From NCBI GenBank assembly GCA_030426905.1, contig JAUHXQ010000001.1, positions 1-64,000 on the forward strand: a stretch of 64,000 bases of DNA, in the 5' to 3' direction. The notes under the pieces were generated by a model, which made no database searches, had not been told where the DNA came from, and was given only the letters and a program-made list of their open reading frames with translations. The stretch is from Alphaproteobacteria bacterium (GTDB lineage Bacteria; Pseudomonadota; Alphaproteobacteria; Rickettsiales; JABSSG01). Shown piece after piece: positions 19,074-28,330 of the stretch. A program made the position numbers and the translations under genes. Every line of letters begins with the position of its first letter. Within the stretch, counting starts at the first letter, position 1.

Positions 19074-19763
19074 TTATAAAAAGAATTTAAAGGCTAACTT
19101 TTTGAGCACTTCTATGCCTAAAAATGTTGCTATTAAGACAACAGCCCCAGAAATTATAATACCTATAACACTTACTATCATTCCAATCAATACAGCAAGG
19201 CCATCTTTATATAAAAAGCCAATTGACATAATAAATATTCCAGCACTAGGAATAGCATTCCCGAATAATATTGGTAATGCCACAGAAACAGCACAAAGCA
19301 ATGCTAGTAAGCCTATTATTCTTTCCATGTGCTTAGTAGTGAATTTATCATATCTTGGTTTTAAAAGCACAGTTAATTTATTAAATAAAGGCTCTGCTTT
19401 ATTGATCATTGTTTTAAAATTTGTAACTTTTAGTTTTTTATCTGCAATAAATTTAGGCATCCATGGAGCACCAAGTTTATAAAGCATTTGCGCTGATAAT
19501 ATACATAACGGCACCCCAAATAGAGTAGTAAAACCCGGAGGCGTTGGAATTGGAATAGCGGTTGGAAATGAAATTACAGCAATAAGAAAAATTAACCCCT
19601 CATCCTTTAATGCTTTCATGATATTACCGAAGGATATATATTCATCTTTACAAGAAGCAAGCAAATCTTTTAGAGATGCAAGGAAATGTATCTCTGTTTG
19701 TACAATTTTTTTCGTAGAAGTATTTTTTTTACTTTTCGTTGATTTGCTCATTTTTTTCTTCAT
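19074..19763 (-). CDS. ExoD family membrane protein
   Basis: This 229-aa protein has a basic cytoplasmic N-terminus, a soluble stretch (SFGNIMKALKDEGLIFLIAVISFPTA) and about four to five membrane segments. The pattern IPIPTPPGFTTLFGVPL and the paired hydrophobic C-terminal segments fit the ExoD family (Pfam PF06055), first linked to exopolysaccharide production in Rhizobium. Its reaction is unknown. The first ATG lies inside the tatA frame (35-nt overlap), and the fifth codon (19751) is another ATG. It is read after tatA. Confidence 0.8.
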   Translation of the reverse strand: MKKKMSKSTKSKKNTSTKKIVQTEIHFLASLKDLLASCKDEYISFGNIMKALKDEGLIFLIAVISFPTAIPIPTPPGFTTLFGVPLCILSAQMLYKLGAPWMPKFIADKKLKVTNFKTMINKAEPLFNKLTVLLKPRYDKFTTKHMERIIGLLALLCAVSVALPILFGNAIPSAGIFIMSIGFLYKDGLAVLIGMIVSVIGIIISGAVVLIATFLGIEVLKKLAFKFFL

Positions 19764-19899
19764 TTTCTCCCTTTAAACCTTGACGAAAATGCTTTAATCC
19801 CTTTCCTAGATCTCCCATGACTTTTGGTAACCTACCAGCACCAAATACTATTAACACTACTAATAATACAACAAATAACTGAACTAGAGATATACCCAT
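19729..19899 (-). CDS. tatA: Twin-arginine translocase subunit TatA
   Basis: This 56-aa gene shows the complete TatA/E layout: one membrane helix (LVQLFVVLLVVLIVFG), the hinge GAGRLPKV, the amphipathic helix MGDLGKGLKHFRQGLKG and an acidic-polar tail. TatA subunits form the pore for export of folded proteins through the inner membrane. The frame runs from the ATG at 19899 to TAA at 19731-19729 and overlaps the exoD start by 35 nt. A TatB-like gene lies at 43635-43937; tatC is not in the window. Confidence 0.9.
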   Translation of the reverse strand: MGISLVQLFVVLLVVLIVFGAGRLPKVMGDLGKGLKHFRQGLKGENEEKNEQINEK

Positions 19900-20025
19900 A
19901 TAAATTTTCTTTTTAAAATTACATTTATATTTTCGCAGAAAAATTAAAAAAGTCTAGTTCTTTGTGGGTTTTAGCTAAATATAAGTAAATAAATTCTACT
20001 AGAAATACAAGATCTATATTGCAGG

Positions 20026-20637
20026 TTATGTTTTTTTCAACGGTATAGTAGAGCCAGACTTCATTGCTTCATATATAATAATAACATATTTATACATTAT
20101 CAATAATGGTATTAGGTAAAAAGTAGGCACTACCATATTTAGCCCTTTATTTGAAACCAACAGCAGAAATAAAGCAGCAAAAAGCATTACCACAAAAGTA
20201 TTAGTAATAGATATATCTAATGGTTTCAGAGAAAAAGCAATGATGATAACGAGAGAAGTAAGAGCCAAAAATTGCAATAACGGAACTATTGCTATCGTAG
20301 ATACACTAGATAACACATGAAACAACTGCTGCACATTATCAAGCATAAAAGATTGGTTTAATACTTTTACATAAGCAAATTCTATAAAAGCAGTCACCAC
20401 AAACAATACCCAACAAGAAAAACGATAAGTTTTATTTTTACTATTTAAGAATATTATTATCCCCCAGAATCCTATAACCCATATTACTGCATTAAGTAAA
20501 AACTGATCATTAAACTGAAGCTCTGAAGCATATTGCACATTTTTAATAAATTTTAGAAAGGATGGATCATAAAAATACATATGAGCAGCAAGCATCAATA
20601 TAAATATAAGCAACTTAAATAAATACTTTTGTTTCAT
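20026..20637 (-). CDS. Hypothetical polytopic membrane protein, 203 aa
   Basis: I do not recognise the family. Five or six hydrophobic segments are visible, beginning with a signal-anchor-like LFKLLIFILMLAAHMYFY and ending with LIPLLIMYKYVIIIYEAMKS. The layout faintly recalls the membrane half of lipid-modifying transferases, but no catalytic domain follows. Its ATG directly abuts the end of the PRPP synthetase gene, so the two are co-transcribed. Confidence 0.65.
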   Translation of the reverse strand: MKQKYLFKLLIFILMLAAHMYFYDPSFLKFIKNVQYASELQFNDQFLLNAVIWVIGFWGIIIFLNSKNKTYRFSCWVLFVVTAFIEFAYVKVLNQSFMLDNVQQLFHVLSSVSTIAIVPLLQFLALTSLVIIIAFSLKPLDISITNTFVVMLFAALFLLLVSNKGLNMVVPTFYLIPLLIMYKYVIIIYEAMKSGSTIPLKKT

Positions 20638-21540
20638 TCAACTATCCAACAATTTGATTTCATCAGCAAATACTTTTGCTATATCTATTATATTAATCTT
20701 CTTACATTTTATTGCAAGATCAACTTCAATACTATTTGTAGTAATTAAAGATTTTAAAGATGATTTATTTATCTTATCTATTGCATCTTCTGAGAAAATA
20801 GCATGAGTAATGCATGCACGAACCTCTTTAGCTCCTTGAGATAGCAAAAATTTTGTAGCTGCTACAAGAGTGGATGCAGTATCTACAATATCATCCACCA
20901 AGTAACAAATTTTATTTGTAACTTTACCCTTAATATTTAAAATCTCTACATTCCTTGGGCTATTTCTTTGTTTAGAGATAATTGCATAAGAGGTTAATAA
21001 TTGCTTGCTTAATTCTATCGCTCTACTTTTACTGCCCTCATCAGGAGCAACTACAATTATATCTTGAAGATTAGGTTGATTTGCTTGGATTTTTAAACAA
21101 AATAATAAACTAGGATCTAGTATTATAGTAGGTATTTGAAAAAAATTTAGAGCTGTTTTGGAATGAATATCCATAGAAATAATTTTTGTTACTCCTAAGC
21201 TGCATAAAATTGTTGCAATGGATCTAAGCGCTAAAGACTCTTTATTACTATAAGCATGATCTTGCCTAGCATAATAGAGGTAGGGCATAACTAAAATAAT
21301 ATTTCGAGGACTCATTTGCTTTACTGTATCAATAAGTAAAAATAATTCAATTAACCTCTCATTGAGTGATCTTGAAAAACAGCTTAATATAAAAACAGTT
21401 TCGTTATTATAATTCTCATTAAGTATAACCTTTATTTCTTGATTAGGAAATTTTTCAGTTTGAGCTATAACAAGGGGTTTATCTAAAAATCTGGCTACCT
21501 TTAATGCAAAAGATGAAGAGTGTAGAGCTAAAATTTTCAT
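20638..21540 (-). CDS. prs: Ribose-phosphate pyrophosphokinase (PRPP synthetase)
   Basis: Prs makes PRPP from ribose-5-phosphate and ATP for nucleotide synthesis. Visible motifs are KFPNQEIKV (the FxDGE-like strand), YLYYARQDHAYSNKESLALR, the metal-binding MDIHSKTALNFF, the catalytic flexible loop SKQRNSPRNVE (K and R retained) and the PRPP-binding loop LVDDIVDTASTL. At 300 aa it is slightly short of the 315 common in class I enzymes and clearly diverged. The gene is the first of a two-gene unit with the membrane protein downstream. Confidence 0.88.
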   Translation of the reverse strand: MKILALHSSSFALKVARFLDKPLVIAQTEKFPNQEIKVILNENYNNETVFILSCFSRSLNERLIELFLLIDTVKQMSPRNIILVMPYLYYARQDHAYSNKESLALRSIATILCSLGVTKIISMDIHSKTALNFFQIPTIILDPSLLFCLKIQANQPNLQDIIVVAPDEGSKSRAIELSKQLLTSYAIISKQRNSPRNVEILNIKGKVTNKICYLVDDIVDTASTLVAATKFLLSQGAKEVRACITHAIFSEDAIDKINKSSLKSLITTNSIEVDLAIKCKKINIIDIAKVFADEIKLLDS

Positions 21541-21667
21541 AATTATATGCTTAAAAAATCACAGGTAAGATATATATTACTTTTTTCTTTTCAGCAAAGA
21601 CAAATGTTCTTTGCTCTTTTGAGAATTGAAGAAGTACAATTATATTGTAACAATAGATAGAGATTCT

Positions 21668-22345
21668 ATGTTAAAAAAAATTTTTTTATTTCTGCTTATC
21701 GTATCTTCCAGCTTACTATTTTCAACAGCTGCACCAGAAAAGAAACATATTAATGAAACTTCAGATTTACGGAATCTTTATTTCAGAACCAATCTTGCAC
21801 TTCCTTTTTATAGAAAAGAAAAAGATCACACACATGAAAAACCAAAGTTTAGACCGTTTGTTAATGCTGCTTTAGGAGCTAAATTGCATAATAATTTCTC
21901 TTTAGAAATAGAGTTTTTTTATTGGAAGCAAAAAACAAAATTTTTAGGAGACAATAGCGATAGAGAGGAGTCAAATATAGAATCTTATGGAAGTTTAATT
22001 AATGCCATTATGCATCCTAAAATATTACAACAAGGAAAATGGCAACCCTTTATAGGATTTGGTATAGGCTATAGTGGAAATGAGACAGATAATACTACTT
22101 CTTCTTTAGGTGTAGGTGGAGGATATTTTGGTGATACTTCTAATAACTTTATTTACCAAATAATGCTTGGAAGCAGTTATAATGTTAATAGTCATTTCGA
22201 TATTATAGGGGACTTAAGGTGGCTAGATCCATTAAAATTTAGACATAAGACTCCTCGTAATGATAAGGTGAGTGATGATTTTGTAGAAGCAAAAGGTAAG
22301 CTAAGAACAATAGCATTTACCATCGGAGGAAAATTTAAATTTTAA
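21668..22345 (+). CDS. Outer-membrane beta-barrel protein
   Basis: The signal peptide is MLKKIFLFLLIVSSSLLFSTAA. About 200 residues follow with alternating amphipathic strands (PFVNAALGAKLHNNFSLEIEFFYW, WQPFIGFGIGYSG, FDIIGDLRWLD), ending in IAFTIGGKFKF with the terminal phenylalanine needed for outer-membrane insertion. It looks like the 8-stranded OmpA-like or surface-antigen barrels common in Rickettsiales. The frame extends 14 codons upstream from a TTG, but the ATG at 21668 starts the signal peptide. The FG-GAP gene begins 15 bases after its stop. Confidence 0.8.
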   Translation: MLKKIFLFLLIVSSSLLFSTAAPEKKHINETSDLRNLYFRTNLALPFYRKEKDHTHEKPKFRPFVNAALGAKLHNNFSLEIEFFYWKQKTKFLGDNSDREESNIESYGSLINAIMHPKILQQGKWQPFIGFGIGYSGNETDNTTSSLGVGGGYFGDTSNNFIYQIMLGSSYNVNSHFDIIGDLRWLDPLKFRHKTPRNDKVSDDFVEAKGKLRTIAFTIGGKFKF

Positions 22346-22360
22346 GCAGAGAGGCGCATT

Positions 22361-24031
22361 ATGACTGGCGAATATGAATGTAATGGTAAATTAGATGGTT
22401 GCGCTCGAGGTTTCACTATTGGAACAGCAGTACCAGAGGCAATTGCACCTTGTAGAGGATTAATTTCAAGAACAATCGCTAAAACAGATTGTCAAGGCTT
22501 TGCAAGTATACCTAATACTGATATCCGCCTTTGTAAAATACAATTGGATTATCCCTCTGGTTTTAATTTTTTATCACAAGGACAGTCTACTTGCGGTGCT
22601 GCTCTCCGTGCAATTGGAGTTGACCCATGCGCTTTTTGTACTTTGCCTCCTACCCCAGAGCCAAATGGACCATGTAATTCTGACTTAACTACATATAATA
22701 TAGATCTTATTCCGGGCACTAGATATTCAAGCATAGGTAATATATTTAGTATCGGAGATTTCAATGGAGATGGTAATAAAGACCTCAGCATAGCTATGAA
22801 TTATTTTAACCAGTTTAATATTGCTTCTCCTAGACTATTTGTTGAGCTTGGTACGTTTGCGCCAGGACAAAAAAATCTTGCAGTAGCTCCAGCAAACTTT
22901 GACGGAGTAGTCCCAAGTAATGAAGGGTTAATAGGCCTTTCAAAAATTCAAGATGTTAATGGGGATAATATTGATGATTTAATTTATCATAATACTTTAA
23001 CAGGAGGAATTTTTGTTTATGCAGGCAGAGTAAATTTACCACCAACTATTAATCCACTTGACCAAACAAATGCTGATTTAATTATTACTACTACAGTACC
23101 TAATGCAAATTTTGGTCAGTCTTTTGCTATAGGACCAATATTAAGTGGTAGCAATGGACCAGATATTGCCCTTGGAGACATGTTTAATGTATATGTCTTT
23201 TCACAATCTACCATAAATTCAATTTTTGGAAGAGGAACCAGAACATTAAATCCAGCTGATGCTACACTTACTATCAATCGAGAAGACGCAGGATGTAATT
23301 TTGGAAGTGCAATTGCATTAGCAGATTACGCAGATACTAATAACCCTGATTTGGTTATTGGAGATAGTTGTGTCCAGCCTATAGCTCCTTTGACTAGTCC
23401 TGGTAAAGTTTATGTTTTCTCTGGACCTTTGCCTTCAGGGACTATTCAAGCTTCTTCCACTGACATTACTATAACAGGAGTATCACCTACAAATGGTGTA
23501 GTCTTAGAAAATATAGGTGGAACAAGAGACATTATCACAGGAGATTGGAATGGTGACGGGAGAGATGATTTAATATTATTAACTTCAGCAAATGCTCAAA
23601 GTACAGGAGCTGTATTCATCTTTTTCGGTATCCCTTTTGCTATACCTTTAGTACCAAGACTTACTTCTGATGCTGATGTTATATTAAGAGGAACAAATCC
23701 AACTGATTTTTTTGGAATTAGTGGAGATTTTACTACAAGTTTGGGAGTGAATAACCAGCCTGCAATATGTATAGGAAAGCCTGGAGCAGACGATTTAAAA
23801 GGAGAAATTGATTGCTTTTTCGGAGGCAGTTCACCTAATACTGATGCAAATAACCCTGACTTGAGAATAGTTGGAATCGATAGAAAACAAATAGTTGGCT
23901 ATGATTTTAAACTGGGTAATTTTGGCCAAGGAGATAGCACTGATATCGCCATGGCTGTTGGCACTTTAACATCTGCTGGAGATGTGCATATTTGCTTTGG
24001 TCCAACCTTTGATTGTTCTACTTTATGCTAA
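22361..24031 (+). CDS. Seven-repeat FG-GAP (integrin alpha-like) beta-propeller protein
   Basis: This 556-aa protein has two parts. Residues 1-105 are Cys-rich (about ten cysteines) with proline spacers and no recognisable signal peptide. The rest is made of about seven repeats of 50-65 residues. Repeats carry calcium-loop motifs DFNGDGNKD, DVNGDNIDD and DWNGDGRDD, and a degenerate DYADTNNPD, each in or next to a strand such as VYVFSG or FIFFG; two units keep the FG-x-S/A-[FI] turn (NFGQSFAIG, NFGSAIALA). Seven FG-GAP units would close a propeller like that of integrin alpha chains. Surface exposure and host binding are inference from the fold and from the upstream barrel gene. The C-terminus ends with cysteines (FDCSTLC). 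Confidence 0.75.
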   Translation: MTGEYECNGKLDGCARGFTIGTAVPEAIAPCRGLISRTIAKTDCQGFASIPNTDIRLCKIQLDYPSGFNFLSQGQSTCGAALRAIGVDPCAFCTLPPTPEPNGPCNSDLTTYNIDLIPGTRYSSIGNIFSIGDFNGDGNKDLSIAMNYFNQFNIASPRLFVELGTFAPGQKNLAVAPANFDGVVPSNEGLIGLSKIQDVNGDNIDDLIYHNTLTGGIFVYAGRVNLPPTINPLDQTNADLIITTTVPNANFGQSFAIGPILSGSNGPDIALGDMFNVYVFSQSTINSIFGRGTRTLNPADATLTINREDAGCNFGSAIALADYADTNNPDLVIGDSCVQPIAPLTSPGKVYVFSGPLPSGTIQASSTDITITGVSPTNGVVLENIGGTRDIITGDWNGDGRDDLILLTSANAQSTGAVFIFFGIPFAIPLVPRLTSDADVILRGTNPTDFFGISGDFTTSLGVNNQPAICIGKPGADDLKGEIDCFFGGSSPNTDANNPDLRIVGIDRKQIVGYDFKLGNFGQGDSTDIAMAVGTLTSAGDVHICFGPTFDCSTLC

Positions 24032-24046
24032 ATAATAATTCTTATT

Positions 24047-24844
24047 ATGGACGAAAAAACTTTACAGTATAAAATGCTAAACTTGCTGAAAATTGTGGTT
24101 GTTCTGATTGGCACTATCTTACAATTTTATGACCTTTATACGCACTCTTATACACATGATTTTGTTTATAACCCTATAATTTTTTCTATCATTTCAATTA
24201 TTATGATATTGGTTGAGAGAAAATATGTAATATTTGGATTTTTATTATCTACTTTTGCATTAATTACTGCTTGGCGATTATCTAGTTTAATAGGAATGCA
24301 TTATGTGATTTATATCTATGCTATCGCATTTATTATTGCTTTTATACAATTTATAGTCATAGCAAAGTCTTTTGATTTTCATGAAGTACAGCTAAAAAAT
24401 AGTTATGATTGGCATCTTACTTTTATTAGAATGTATTTAGGATACGATCTCATTCCTCATTTCTGCGAGAAGTTATTTGCAGGATCTTATTACCGTAATA
24501 TTGATGTAGACGCTTTTACTAGACTCGGTGTAAATAATCCTGCTTTTATGGTGATTTTAGCTGGCATCATTGAGTTTTTAGGTAGTTTATCACTAAGTTG
24601 CGGCATTCTAACGAGATTAAGTTCAATTGGTCTATTTGTCTACCTGATAATTGCAACTATTATGGGACATCATTTTGCGCTTGGTTTTATTTGGGCAAGT
24701 AAAGGTGGAGGATGGGAATATCCAATGCTCTGGTCAGCAATTATATTGAGCTTTGCGTTCTTTAGACCAACTAGTTTTTCCATAGATAGTTATGTAGCAA
24801 ATACTTATAAACTACCTAAATTTATATCACCAATAGTAAAATAA
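24047..24844 (+). CDS. DoxX-like polytopic membrane protein
   Basis: This 265-aa protein has three N-terminal membrane segments of unknown type, followed by a DoxX-like half: WHLTFIRMYLGYDLIPHFCEKLFAG, then ILAGIIEFLGSLSLSCGILTRLSS, then IIATIMGHHFALGFIWASKGGGWEY. The last glycine-rich segment with the WEYP motif is typical of the larger DoxX proteins. It is 103 residues longer than the DoxX protein at 8417-8902. It begins 15 bases after the FG-GAP gene, so the three genes 21668-24844 probably form one unit. Confidence 0.75.
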   Translation: MDEKTLQYKMLNLLKIVVVLIGTILQFYDLYTHSYTHDFVYNPIIFSIISIIMILVERKYVIFGFLLSTFALITAWRLSSLIGMHYVIYIYAIAFIIAFIQFIVIAKSFDFHEVQLKNSYDWHLTFIRMYLGYDLIPHFCEKLFAGSYYRNIDVDAFTRLGVNNPAFMVILAGIIEFLGSLSLSCGILTRLSSIGLFVYLIIATIMGHHFALGFIWASKGGGWEYPMLWSAIILSFAFFRPTSFSIDSYVANTYKLPKFISPIVK

Positions 24845-24855
24845 CAAAATATCGT

Positions 24856-25821
24856 CTAGCTGTGTAATACCTCAAGTTTACTTAGCCCTTTGGTTATTAC
24901 CATAGTCATAATTAAAAAATCAATATCTTTCGCATATTTACTTGGAATACGAACTAGATCCTTTTCTGTTGTAATTAACTTAGCATCTAACCTTTTAGCT
25001 TCAGATATTAGAAAATCAAAGTCTTGTATTTTATAATCATAATGATCTGGATAATCTATGGTTTTTACTACATTCAATTTCATATTTTTTTCCAGTGCAG
25101 CAAAAAATTTCTCAGGATATGCAAGCCCAGCAAATGCAATATATTTCTTAGCAGCATTTTTACTAGATAACTTAAATTCAGTAGCTAAATTAATTATACT
25201 ATTTTTTTTCAACTTTTTTGCAGTATTTCCTGGAATGTTGTTGACTACAAAAATATAGTCTATTTTTCTTGCTAGTGCTAAACCTAGTGGTTCACGTAAA
25301 GGCCCTGCAGGTAAAATCAAATTATTTCCAAAACCTATTTGACCATCAATTACTAATAATGACCAATCTTTGTAAAAACTATTATTTTGCAATCCATCAT
25401 CTGAAATTACAAAATCTATATCTTTACTACTAGCTGCTTTAGCAATAGCATCTCTCCTTGATTTTGCTACAAAAGTTGGAGCTATTTTTGCTAAAAGCAA
25501 GGCCTCATCTAACACTTGCTTACTGTTATGTTTAGATAAATTTACTTCAATTGATCTTACTATGCTTCCAGTATGATTTTTGCATGCATATGCAACTTTA
25601 TATCCTTTTGCTTGTAGGTATTTCCCGATCATTATTGCAACAGGAGTTTTCCCACTACCCCCTACATTAATATTGCCAATGCATATTACCTTTGGCTTAA
25701 ATTTCTTTGGAGAATATATTTTGAATCGTAACTGTGATACACATAAATAAATTAGCGATAAAGGTAATAAAATTAATGAAATTATATTAAAGCTACGCCA
25801 AAATTTTGGTGTTTTCATCAT
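24856..25821 (-). CDS. lpxK: Tetraacyldisaccharide 4'-kinase
   Basis: LpxK phosphorylates the 4' position of the lipid A disaccharide at the inner membrane. The P-loop GNINVGGSGKTP is near residues 49-60, behind an N-terminal membrane anchor (LILLPLSLIYLCVSQL). The motifs ISDDGLQN, ILPAGPLREP and TTEKDLVRIP are family hallmarks. At 321 aa it is full length. With waaA and a DUF374 gene upstream in the same direction, it shows that the organism makes Kdo-lipid A, unlike Anaplasmataceae. Confidence 0.95.
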   Translation of the reverse strand: MMKTPKFWRSFNIISLILLPLSLIYLCVSQLRFKIYSPKKFKPKVICIGNINVGGSGKTPVAIMIGKYLQAKGYKVAYACKNHTGSIVRSIEVNLSKHNSKQVLDEALLLAKIAPTFVAKSRRDAIAKAASSKDIDFVISDDGLQNNSFYKDWSLLVIDGQIGFGNNLILPAGPLREPLGLALARKIDYIFVVNNIPGNTAKKLKKNSIINLATEFKLSSKNAAKKYIAFAGLAYPEKFFAALEKNMKLNVVKTIDYPDHYDYKIQDFDFLISEAKRLDAKLITTEKDLVRIPSKYAKDIDFLIMTMVITKGLSKLEVLHS

Positions 25822-25837
25822 AGTCCAAGCTAATTTA

Positions 25838-27091
25838 TTATTGCAAGATTTCTTTTATACATTCTAGAGTTTGAGGCAAGATCTTCTCCGTAGTTTGAAT
25901 TAGCGCTAAAGCGTTATTAATATATTTTTTATGAGTTTGCCTATTGTGCCATAGTGCTTTTATTGCTTTGGCACATTCATTAGCATCATTCACAAATATT
26001 GCAGCGTTAGCATTTTTAAAGTCCTTACATATTCCTTTAAAATTATGCATATAAGGTCCCATTATAACAGCAGATTTTAATCTTGCTGGCTCTATTGGAT
26101 TATGCCCTCCTATATTAACAAAGCTCCCTCCCATAACTGTTATAGGTGATAACTTATAAAATGTCCCAAGATCTCCAATAGTATCAACAATATAAAATTG
26201 TGTATTATTTGAAATACTCTCATTTTTTGATTTCATTGCTACTTCGTAGTTATCTTTTTTTAGCAGCAATTCAATTTTAGGTGCTCTTATAGGATGTCTA
26301 GGTGCTATAATAATTAATACTGATTTGTCTTTATTCTGAATTTGTTTATACACATCAATGGCAATCTCTTCTTCCCCTAGATGAGTGCTAGCAAACAAAA
26401 TAATTTTCCGTCCTATAGCTTTATTAGTAAATTTTGTTACTGTATTTTCATTGTAAGGCAGATTTCCGGTAGAATATTTTAAATTCCCAAAATATTTAAT
26501 TTTTTTAATTCCTAAATTTTCCAACTTTACCTTATCAGGTATACTTTGTGGAATAAACATAAAAAAACTACCTAAAACTTCTCTGCAAAATTTATTAAAT
26601 AATCTCCATTTCCTGTAAGAAGCATCTGAAAGACGAGTATTCAGAGAAATTATCTTACAATATTTAGCAGTTTCAGAAATTAGACATGGCCAAAATTCAG
26701 ATTCGACAAAAATAGCTGCATCTGGTTTCCAATATTTTAAAAAACGCTTAATAATGAAATAGTTTTCAATTGGTATATATTGATGAATTACACTACTGGG
26801 AACTTTATTTTTTGCTATTTTTGCAGCCAAAATTGTTCCTGAAGTCAATAAAACTCTATAATTTAAAGAAATTTCTAAAAATTTTAATATATGTAAAATA
26901 GAAAGCATCTCACCAACACTAGCAACATGAACCCAGCATAGCTTGCCTTTAGGCCTCTCAATTAATGAAAAAGCAAATCTTTCTCTTATACGCTTTTTAT
27001 CCTCTTTACCAACACAACACCTAAAAAGAATAAAGAGAAGCAGTAAAGGAGATAAAATTATATTTAGTATTTTATATAGAGTCAGAAACAC
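25838..27091 (-). CDS. waaA: 3-deoxy-D-manno-octulosonic acid (Kdo) transferase
   Basis: WaaA (KdtA) adds Kdo to lipid IVA at the cytoplasmic face of the inner membrane. It has an N-terminal anchor (LSPLLLLFILFRCCVG), the acceptor motif CWVHVASVGEML with the catalytic glutamate, FVESEFWPCL, and the donor-site GGSFVNIGGHNPIEPA. At 417 aa the length is normal. The start overlaps the end of the DUF374 gene by 20 bases, and lpxK follows 16 bases later. Confidence 0.95.
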   Translation of the reverse strand: MFLTLYKILNIILSPLLLLFILFRCCVGKEDKKRIRERFAFSLIERPKGKLCWVHVASVGEMLSILHILKFLEISLNYRVLLTSGTILAAKIAKNKVPSSVIHQYIPIENYFIIKRFLKYWKPDAAIFVESEFWPCLISETAKYCKIISLNTRLSDASYRKWRLFNKFCREVLGSFFMFIPQSIPDKVKLENLGIKKIKYFGNLKYSTGNLPYNENTVTKFTNKAIGRKIILFASTHLGEEEIAIDVYKQIQNKDKSVLIIIAPRHPIRAPKIELLLKKDNYEVAMKSKNESISNNTQFYIVDTIGDLGTFYKLSPITVMGGSFVNIGGHNPIEPARLKSAVIMGPYMHNFKGICKDFKNANAAIFVNDANECAKAIKALWHNRQTHKKYINNALALIQTTEKILPQTLECIKEILQ

Positions 27092-27779
27092 CTTCGCTCC
27101 TCACTAGTTGTTCTGAGTGTTTAGTAACTCTGTCTAATTCTGACTTTAAAAAATCATTTACACAATTTATATTCACATCGCTTACTATTTTAGGCATTAC
27201 TACTGGCTTCCCAATAGAAAAATATATCTTACTAAACGGCAGAGGTAATATAAAATTATCCCAGCTATTAAATCTTTTAACTTTATTTGAATAATAAGAC
27301 GCAGGAATAATTTCTAAAGGTATTTTTGATGCAATTTTGGCAACATTGCTATTAATACAATAAACAGGCCCTCTCGGTCCATCGGGAGTAATTACAATAG
27401 AATTACCTTTTCTCAATTCATTTTCTATGTTTCTCATTGCTGCTATACTATTTTGGCTAGAAGATCCCTTAATAATATTAATACCAAATAATTTTCCTGA
27501 AGATGCAATAATTTTTCCATCGCGATGCATAGAAATTACCACGCTAACTTTTATATTTTTAGGCTTAAGAAAAAACATTAGAGCTAGCCTATTATGCCAA
27601 AAAACATAAATAGCATTCTTTTTTTGATATAAATTCTGGTTAAAATTGTCTGAATAATGTATAATTTTTTTACTAGTAAAGTATACAAAATTCAAATATA
27701 GATATATAATTAGTGCAAAAAAGCTTGCTATTATATCGTTATCTAAAATACTTTTATATATTCTCTTTATTTTACGCAT
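27072..27779 (-). CDS. Lysophospholipid acyltransferase family protein (DUF374)
   Basis: This 235-aa membrane-associated acyltransferase-like protein has one N-terminal hydrophobic segment. It carries the motif VFWHNRLALM (variant of the HX4D box, here H-N-R), SMHRDGKII, IKGSSSQNSIAAMR and ITPDGPRGP, which define the DUF374 group. In alphaproteobacteria this gene is often next to waaA, and a role in lipid A or lysophospholipid acylation is suspected but unproven. It is the first gene of the unit DUF374-waaA-lpxK. Confidence 0.85.
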   Translation of the reverse strand: MRKIKRIYKSILDNDIIASFFALIIYLYLNFVYFTSKKIIHYSDNFNQNLYQKKNAIYVFWHNRLALMFFLKPKNIKVSVVISMHRDGKIIASSGKLFGINIIKGSSSQNSIAAMRNIENELRKGNSIVITPDGPRGPVYCINSNVAKIASKIPLEIIPASYYSNKVKRFNSWDNFILPLPFSKIYFSIGKPVVMPKIVSDVNINCVNDFLKSELDRVTKHSEQLVRSEGVSDSI

Positions 27780-27814
27780 AATTATATCAAAATGTGTAAT
27801 TCGGGATGTAGATT

Positions 27815-28330
27815 ATGTCAAAGCATAAAAAAAATTTATATATATTACCATATATTTTTCTATTCTCTTGTATGCTACTTGAAGCATCCACTAATAGTTT
27901 TCTACATTTTCTTGGTGGAAAAACTCCTACATATGAATATATGATAATATTTTACTGGTCCTTGTTTTTACCAAACAGCCTACCTTTTATAGTATTATTT
28001 GCAATTGGTTTATTAAGAGATTTAATTTTATTATCTCCTATCGGTTTTTCAGCTATATCATTCGTACTATTAAAGTTTTTACTTGAAAAACAAAAGCTAA
28101 CTGAAAATCATTTTATAATGATATGGGTGGCATTTGTTACTAATATTGCTTTTGTCATGCTTATACAATTTATATTAGTAAATTTAAATTTTAACTATAG
28201 TCGCAATTTTTTTAATATTACTACAATGTTTGTAGGAAAATGGATAGTAACTAGTTTGCTATATCCTATTGCCCATTTATTATTTTTCTTTTGTAGATAT
28301 CCACTAATTAAGAACCAAAATGTTTCATAG
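27815..28330 (+). CDS. mreD: Rod shape-determining protein MreD
   Basis: This small integral membrane protein (171 aa, about five segments) belongs to the elongasome. The hydrophobic pattern, including LPFIVLFAIGLLRDLILLSPIGFSA with the conserved G-LL-R-D-L-L-s-x-P-x-G motif, is that of MreD. It lies directly before mrdA with an 11-base overlap, the usual order mreBCD-mrdA-rodA; mreB and mreC are not seen in the window. It is the first gene on its strand, divergent from DUF374. Confidence 0.88.
   Translation: MSKHKKNLYILPYIFLFSCMLLEASTNSFLHFLGGKTPTYEYMIIFYWSLFLPNSLPFIVLFAIGLLRDLILLSPIGFSAISFVLLKFLLEKQKLTENHFIMIWVAFVTNIAFVMLIQFILVNLNFNYSRNFFNITTMFVGKWIVTSLLYPIAHLLFFFCRYPLIKNQNVS

Noticed and set aside
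22500-22688. Small frame inside the FG-GAP gene
   Set aside because: Shadow of the real gene in another frame; no supporting motif.
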